Assembly: GCA_021371875.1 (NCBI GenBank) | Contig: JAJFVH010000208.1 | Span: 1-54,948, forward strand | Reading direction: 5' to 3' | DNA: 54,948 nucleotides | Source: Bacteroidales bacterium | GTDB lineage: Bacteria > Bacteroidota > Bacteroidia > Bacteroidales > Paludibacteraceae | Part shown: positions 51,603-54,948 of the stretch, in pieces | Numbering within the stretch: the first letter of the stretch is position 1 | Layout: every line of letters begins with the position of its first letter | Translations under genes and position numbers: made by a program | The notes under the pieces: generated by a model | Databases searched by the model: none | Seen by the model: the letters and a program-made list of their open reading frames with translations, nothing else | Told to the model about the DNA's origin: nothing

Positions 51603-51899
51603 ATGAAAAAAGATATTTTAAGCTGGAATGATGTTAAAGAAAAGTATTTAGAATTTCACAAAATGGATTCATTTACTGAGAATATGGCTATTGATATTGA
51701 TTTTGGATATTGGCTTGTAAACAACTGCATATTGCCAGCTTTGGAAAAACAATTTCCATCTAATCCAGAAATATATAGATGGATTAATGAAAAAAAATTT
51801 CAAAAAGCACAAGGAGAGCAGGAGTATATGATGCTATTTGAGATTGATATGCCAAAAATACTGAAGGCGTTTACTGATCGTCTTTTAAATGGTGCATAA
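51603..51899 (+). CDS. Cassette gene 7: hypothetical protein
   Basis: 98 aa. Helical start (KKDILSWNDVKEKYLEFHKM), then DFGYWLVNNCILPALEKQFP and MLFEIDMPKILKAFTDRLL. No motif. Stop TAA (51897-51899) is the first three bases of site H. Confidence 0.65.
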   Translation: MKKDILSWNDVKEKYLEFHKMDSFTENMAIDIDFGYWLVNNCILPALEKQFPSNPEIYRWINEKKFQKAQGEQEYMMLFEIDMPKILKAFTDRLLNGA

Positions 51900-51988
51900 C
51901 GGCTGGCGGTATGGCTTGTAAGCCTTACACCACCGTTTCAAGTTACCGAATAGCTTCTGGCTTATAAGCTATACCGCTTGTTACCTGC
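51897..51988 (+). repeat. attC-like site H
   Basis: Left arm TAACGGCTGGCGGTATGGCT-TGTAAGCC (51897-51924); right arm GGCTTATAAGCTATACCGCT-TGTTACCTGC (51959-51988). GGCTTA(C/T)AAGC(C/T)ATACCGC matches the complement almost completely. Spacer 34 nt. Core TTGTTACC. Confidence 0.8.
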
Positions 51989-52028
51989 TGGGCGGTTTAA
52001 TTAGCAGGTGAAATAAATATTTAAAACA

Positions 52029-52358
52029 ATGGATTTAGAATGCCCTTATTGCGAACAAGAACTTGATATTTGCCACGATGATGGCTTTGGTTATGAAGAA
52101 GGAGTAAAACACCAATACGAATGCCCACATTGTGGGAAATCATTTGTGTTTGAAACCTCAATATCATTTTACTACGAACCTGAAAAAGCTGATTGCTTAA
52201 ATGACGGAAACCATGATTATCAATTAACTCATACATATCCAAAAGAATTTTCAAAAATGAGATGTTCTATGTGTGGAGATGAAAGAGAAATGACCGATGA
52301 AGAAAGAATAAAATTTAATATCGGAACAAAACAAAGCTATATGGATTCGCTTCGGTAG
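52029..52358 (+). CDS. Cassette gene 8: zinc-ribbon protein
   Basis: 109 aa. Two CPYC/CPHC pairs (CPYCEQ near the start, YECPHCGK around residue 35) would form one ribbon, and a third CSMCGDE near residue 80 could hold another metal with nearby acidic residues. Possibly nucleic-acid binding. The strongest small metal-protein in the array. Confidence 0.65.
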   Translation: MDLECPYCEQELDICHDDGFGYEEGVKHQYECPHCGKSFVFETSISFYYEPEKADCLNDGNHDYQLTHTYPKEFSKMRCSMCGDEREMTDEERIKFNIGTKQSYMDSLR

Positions 52359-52366
52359 CCTTGCAG

Positions 52367-52496
52367 GTAACGGTCGAGTGTTTGAAACGTAGGCGAAATT
52401 GAAATGCTTCCGTATCCACCGACACAGAACTTGAATAGAATTACAAATATTAATAACTGCACTAAACCGCCTATGTTTTAAACACTTTGTTAGGCG
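52367..52496 (+). repeat. attC-like site I
   Basis: Left arm GTAACGGTCGAGTGTTTGAA-ACGTAGGCG (52367-52395); right arm CGCCTATGTTTTAAACACTT-TGTTAGGCG (52468-52496). CGCCTA(C/T)GTTT(C/T)AAACACT is the complement with only C/T changes; core GTTAGGC matches the attC consensus GTTRRRY exactly. Spacer ~72 nt. Best site of the set. Confidence 0.85.
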
Positions 52497-52519
52497 TATG
52501 TGCTTTAATTCAAATGATT

Positions 52520-52792
52520 ATGACAGCAAAAGAAAAGGCAAAATTATTAGTAGATAAATTCAGAAATTATGTAGATTCTGAAATTGATGGTGAACAACAA
52601 TTTGAATACTCAAAGGAGCAAGAAACTAACTTATCAAAAAAATGTGCTTTGATTGTAGTTTCAGAAATAGAAGATGCTTTAAAAATAACAATAGGGCATT
52701 TAACTATAAAACCATTACTCGAAAGACAAGAATTACAGATGGATTTTGAATATTGGGAAAACGTAAAAACTGAAATAAAGGCGATTCTTTAG
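52520..52792 (+). CDS. Cassette gene 9: Bacteroidota phage-type helical protein
   Basis: 90 aa from ATG 52520 (MTAKEKAKLLVDKFRNYVDS); the frame extends back to 52487 inside the site I right arm, but that start is unlikely. The pattern CALIVVSEIEDALKIT then FEYWENVKTEIKAIL is frequent in unnamed Bacteroidota phage proteins, so this cassette carries phage-type cargo. TAG/TAA end before site J. Confidence 0.65.
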   Translation: MTAKEKAKLLVDKFRNYVDSEIDGEQQFEYSKEQETNLSKKCALIVVSEIEDALKITIGHLTIKPLLERQELQMDFEYWENVKTEIKAIL

Positions 52793-52798
52793 CATTAT

Positions 52799-52931
52799 GC
52801 CTAACGTTGGCGGTATGCTACGTGCCGGATTAGAAACGAAAACACTATCAAATTATGACAAACGATATTAAACAACAGGAATTTTGGCAAACCACTACAC
52901 CCGGCATGGAGTATGACCGCGTGTTACCGCC
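52799..52931 (+). repeat. attC-like site J (right arm inside the methyltransferase gene)
   Basis: Left arm GCCTAACGTTGGCGGTATGC-TACGTGCCGG (52799-52828); right arm CCGGCATGGAGTATGACCGC-GTGTTACCGCC (52901-52931). CCGGCA(C/T)G..AG(C/T)AT..ACCGC gives good complementarity. Spacer ~70 nt contains the ATG of the next gene. Confidence 0.7.
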
Positions 52932-53436
52932 TGTTGTTTCTTCTCGGAAAGGAATTGGATCCCATCATTCGGCAAATATGAAAAATGACGAATGGTTAAC
53001 CCCTCCGCATATTTTAAATGCCTTAGGTGAATTTGACTTGGATCCTTGCGCCCCAATTATTCGCCCATGGGAAACTGCAAAAAATCATTTTACCATTGAG
53101 GATGATGGGTTAAACCAACAATGGTTTGGACGTGTATGGTGCAACCCACCTTATGGTTTAGAAGCTGCAATGTGGCTAAATAAATTAGCCGAACACGGCA
53201 ATGGAATAGCTTTAATATTTGCCAGAACTGAAACTAAAATGTTTTTTGACCAAGTTTGGAATAAGGCTGATTCATTACTATTCATTGAAGGTCGGTTATT
53301 TTTCCATTTCGTTAATGGTGAAAAAGCAAAAGCCAATTCGGGCGCACCTTCCGTTTTAGTTGCTTATGGATCCAATAATTCTGAAATCTTAAAAACTTGC
53401 GTAATAGCTGGCAGATTCGTACCGCTCTTACAATAG
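52855..53436 (+). CDS. Cassette gene 10: phage N6-adenine DNA methyltransferase
   Basis: 193 aa as read from 52855. Modifies adenines of phage DNA against host restriction. Core from ~42: MKNDEWLTPPHILNALGEFD, FDLDPCAP at ~60-67 and catalytic NPPY at 97-100 (CNPPYG), then FARTETKMFFDQVWNKADS and KGRLFFHF-type strands: the Dam-like phage family (~170-200 aa). Residues 1-25 come from the site J spacer and right arm (TTPGMEYDRVLPPV); the family normally starts close to GIGSHHSA, so the N-terminus here is provided by the attC. An in-frame Met at 52978 is an alternative start but loses the SHHS segment. Confidence 0.8.
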   Translation: MTNDIKQQEFWQTTTPGMEYDRVLPPVVSSRKGIGSHHSANMKNDEWLTPPHILNALGEFDLDPCAPIIRPWETAKNHFTIEDDGLNQQWFGRVWCNPPYGLEAAMWLNKLAEHGNGIALIFARTETKMFFDQVWNKADSLLFIEGRLFFHFVNGEKAKANSGAPSVLVAYGSNNSEILKTCVIAGRFVPLLQ

Positions 53437-53572
53437 GCGGTAACGGTACGGCGGTATGCGGTCGTGGCTGGATACGAAGCACGACTTTATCAACCGCTAC
53501 AAATTTTGATACGAGAACGAAATTTTAAACATAGTAATAACCAGCCATGCCGTATGACCGCGTGTTATAAGC
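53437..53572 (+). repeat. attC-like site K
   Basis: Left arm GCGGTAACGGTACGGCGGTA-TGCGGTCGTGGCTGG (53437-53471); right arm CCAGCCATGCCGTATGACCG-CGTGTTATAAGC (53541-53572). CCAGCCA(C/T)G and CCG(C/T)AT.ACCGC are shared with the complement. Its right half closely resembles that of site J (GTATGACCGCGTGTTA). Spacer ~69 nt. Confidence 0.75.
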
Positions 53573-53593
53573 AGGGCATAATTTAAAAACGAT

Positions 53594-53848
53594 ATGAAAA
53601 AGATGATTTTAATTACAATTGGATTAGTTCTATTAATGTCAATTTGTTTGACTTTTTTAACGAAATCCTGTGAATCTGAATTTAACAAAGAAAAAGCAAA
53701 AATTGAAGTAAACATTGGTAAAAGAGTAGTTATTGAAAAAGACACGCTACTTATTACTGATTACTCAATTTTAGAAAGCAATTACACCTTATCAAACGGT
53801 AAAAAAGTTTCTTTTGAACTCATTAAGAAACTTCCAATCGTAAATTAA
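53594..53848 (+). CDS. Cassette gene 11: small membrane or secreted protein
   Basis: 84 aa. N-terminal hydrophobic segment at residues ~4-24 (MILITIGLVLLMSICLTFLT) ending near a Cys, then a soluble beta-like part with EVNIGKRVVIEKDTLLITDY. Either a membrane-anchored or a lipoprotein-like protein (no perfect lipobox). Function unknown. Confidence 0.6.
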   Translation: MKKMILITIGLVLLMSICLTFLTKSCESEFNKEKAKIEVNIGKRVVIEKDTLLITDYSILESNYTLSNGKKVSFELIKKLPIVN

Positions 53849-53856
53849 AAACATTG

Positions 53857-53895
53857 GCAAGGCACTGACGTTCAATCGGAGCGTCTTTGCCTTGC
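53857..53895 (+). other. Hairpin between cassette 11 and site L
   Basis: GCAAGGCA (53857-53864) pairs with TGCCTTGC (53888-53895), with an inner GACG/CGTC helix. It lies just before the site L left arm. It could be a terminator-like 3' stabiliser of the cassette mRNA or a relic of another attC-like site. Confidence 0.55.
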
Positions 53896-53898
53896 TTA

Positions 53899-53951
53899 TA
53901 ACGGCACTCGGCTAAAGTGTCGTTTTAATGCACTTTTAGCCGATGTTACCC
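53899..53951 (+). repeat. attC-like site L (short)
   Basis: Left arm TAACGGCACTCGGCTAAAGT-GTCG (53899-53922); right arm GCACTTTTAGCCGATGTTAC-CC (53930-53951). The core GCCGA/TCGGC and CACTTT/AAAGTG are complementary; spacer is only ~7 nt, so this is a compact hairpin version. Confidence 0.75.
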
Positions 53952-53986
53952 GAAGTTAAAATGGGCTTACGTTAAACTTAATTAAT

Positions 53987-54193
53987 ATGATAAATTTAGA
54001 CAAAAAAATATACAACCACGAAGGCAAATTTGTAAACGCAAAAGATGCCGACTTGAATAAAGGATTTAAAGAGCATTGTGATTTTAAAGACGCACCATGT
54101 AATTATAATGGACACGGATGGTATGACCGATGTGCTTGGTGTAAAGATAATAACGGCTTCATTAGAAAGAAGAATGCCAATAGCCCATTTTAA
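53987..54193 (+). CDS. Cassette gene 12: small Cys-containing protein
   Basis: 68 aa. Contains CDFKDAPCNYNGHGWYDRCA and WCKDNNG, i.e. four Cys in the order C-C-CxxWC, suggesting a small metal or disulfide fold. Basic C-terminus (RKKNANSPF). Function unknown. Confidence 0.6.
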   Translation: MINLDKKIYNHEGKFVNAKDADLNKGFKEHCDFKDAPCNYNGHGWYDRCAWCKDNNGFIRKKNANSPF

Positions 54194-54200
54194 TTTTGGG

Positions 54201-54270
54201 TAACGAATGGGTATATGTGGCGGCTTGTGTTGCGCCTGCGGCAAGCTGACATATATACCGTGTTACCAAC
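54201..54270 (+). repeat. attC-like site M (short)
   Basis: Left arm TAACGAATGGGTATATGTGG-CGGCTTGTG (54201-54229); right arm GCGGCAAGCTGACATATATA-CCGTGTTACCAAC (54238-54270). CAAGC and ACATATA..ACC pair with the left arm; spacer ~8 nt. Right end CCGTGTTACC is shared with sites G and J. Confidence 0.75.
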
Positions 54271-54329
54271 TGGCGGTTTATGCAGGCGTTTATTAAATGA
54301 ACAGAAGTAATAATTAAATATTTTTAGCG

Positions 54330-54677
54330 ATGGGATTACAACATGTAGATACGTCACCTTACAAAGCAATAGTTCAGGCTCAAACGTTTGGACACCTTGC
54401 ACCAAAACCACAGACAGAATACAAGGGCTTTATATTGTTTACTCTTACCTGTTTTGGAGAAACTTGCATAATCGAATTTATATTTGATGGATTGGAAGCA
54501 AGCCCTTGGTTTAACACTGATATAATTGAGTATATAGGAGACTATACGGATGCTTTACCTGATGATAAAGATTTTGGGGTTTATAGGTTTGAAGGAGCTT
54601 ATAAAAAATTTAAAAACGGCAACCATAAATTTAAAGGCAAAGTTACTGAGATACCGTGCGGTGGGAAAAATATTTAA
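54330..54677 (+). CDS. Cassette gene 13: hypothetical protein
   Basis: 115 aa. Beta-rich, aromatic (YKGFILFTLTCFGETCIIEF), a GDYTDALPDDKDFGVYRFEG turn region and a basic Gly tail. No motif. Followed by the unclear site N. Confidence 0.6.
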   Translation: MGLQHVDTSPYKAIVQAQTFGHLAPKPQTEYKGFILFTLTCFGETCIIEFIFDGLEASPWFNTDIIEYIGDYTDALPDDKDFGVYRFEGAYKKFKNGNHKFKGKVTEIPCGGKNI

Positions 54678-54679
54678 TT

Positions 54680-54763
54680 ATGGACAAGTTACTACACAAG
54701 CTGATTAAATGCACTGCCTTTCTTCCGCTTGTTGGTAACGGATGTGTAAATAACACTGCCTAA
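54680..54763 (+). repeat. Unclear attC-like remnant (site N)
   Basis: Contains a right-arm-like TTCCGCTTGTTGG and a left-arm-like GGTAACGGATGTG in reverse order, plus a GTGT/ACAC mini-hairpin. No pair of arms with good complementarity was found. An open frame of 27 aa runs through it (MDKLLHKLIKC start). Probably a degraded or rearranged site. Confidence 0.35.
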
Positions 54764-54797
54764 AAATCAATTAATTACAAACACAAAATTGCAAATT

Positions 54798-54948
54798 ATG
54801 CAAGAAGATAAGTTAATTCACAGACTTGTATTGCAAAAATCGCAAGAATTAAAAAAGAAAATTAATACTCAGGAGTTTTGTAAACTTCATGGAATTTCGG
54901 AATCTAAATTTTCTAGGTTTCCTTCTAAAAAACTTATCAAAGAGCTTG
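54798..54948 (+). CDS. Cassette gene 14, partial (cut by window edge)
   Basis: 50 codons visible from ATG 54798 (MQEDKLIHRLVLQKSQELKK). The visible part is basic and helical with ..TQEFCKLHGISESKFSRFPS, a helix-turn-helix-like spacing. It continues beyond the right edge, so neither length nor function can be judged. Confidence 0.5.
   Translation, partial: MQEDKLIHRLVLQKSQELKKKINTQEFCKLHGISESKFSRFPSKKLIKEL

Larger units (their letters stand above)
49180..54948 (+). mobile_element. Integrase-less integron-like cassette array (CALIN-like)
   Basis: Small genes, all in the same direction, alternate with ~70-200-bp sites made of two arms that are near inverted repeats. The left arms begin TAACG and the right arms end in a GTT-containing core (GTTATGC, GTTAGGC, GTTGTGC, GTTACC). 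Arm differences are mostly C/T, as expected for a site whose folded single strand tolerates G-T pairs. The cargo is one gene per unit, several stops lie on the left arm's TAA, and spacing fits integron attC. No integron integrase or attI is visible, and the array continues past the right edge. The link to phage genes rests on the shared stop at 49180-49182 and on phage-type cargo; a host flank next to a prophage is an alternative. Confidence 0.75.

Noticed and set aside
54680-54763. 27-codon frame as a real gene
   Set aside because: Too short and overlaps an attC-like remnant; coding cannot be supported.
49180-54948. CRISPR array
   Set aside because: Repeats are long inverted pairs that differ from each other and flank genes; no short direct repeats with uniform spacers and no cas genes are present.

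Overview
This 54.9 kb window is most of the genome of a tailed double-stranded DNA phage of Bacteroidota, or a prophage stretch. The evidence for the host group is AT-rich DNA, TAnnTTTG-type -7 promoter boxes, weak AT-rich ribosome binding sites, signal peptides ending in the Bacteroidota style (..AQ), and many small gene families seen in Bacteroidales phages. Both edges cut through genes. No tape-measure-like tail gene is seen, and portal, nozzle-like and tailspike-like genes are adjacent, so a short-tailed (podovirus-like) particle is my best inference.

Layout. (1) 1-15378, minus strand: virion genes. Reading in the direction of transcription these are scaffold-like protein, major capsid protein, connector-like proteins, portal, an 890-aa structural protein, a beta-helix tailspike, a small membrane protein, a LamG-containing protein with a signal peptide, and a second signal-peptide protein cut by the edge. 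(2) 15565-29090, plus strand, divergent from block 1: two internal-virion-like proteins, a 3185-aa polyvalent protein carrying two HExxH motifs plus ADP-ribosyltransferase-like and pyrophosphatase-like modules, and the large terminase. (3) 29105-33834, minus strand: small terminase, a membrane-bound M48/M56-like peptidase with a membrane partner, and small unknown genes. (4) 33835-36802: a control and RNA region with promoters, an attenuator-like hairpin, a 16-bp palindrome, a KilA-N gene, tRNA-like hairpins and a circularly permuted (two-piece) tmRNA with its own tag. (5) 36803-49182, plus strand: a dense early operon with a RecT-like annealing protein, a PD-(D/E)XK nuclease fused to an FtsK-type motor, NinG, YopX, a Gp37/Gp68 radical-SAM-like gene split by a stop codon, and a replication-initiator-like gene. 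(6) 49180-54948, plus strand: an array of small genes, each separated by long imperfect inverted repeats that look like integron attC sites.

The most striking system is block 6. At least twelve attC-like sites lie in 5.6 kb. Several start exactly on the stop codon of the gene before them, no integron integrase is visible, and the cargo includes phage-type genes (an N6-adenine methyltransferase, zinc-ribbon proteins, a paralogue family of a gene in block 3). This looks like an integron-less cassette cluster (CALIN) carried by a phage. At four sites an open frame begins in the attC spacer and runs through the right arm into the next cassette, which would let recombination swap N-termini. The second highlight is the permuted tmRNA at 36331-36612. 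Its acceptor half lies upstream of its tag-coding half, the two halves pair in P1 and P2, and it encodes an atypical tag ending in KAAA.

All family names come from reading the translated sequence by eye; no database search was run.
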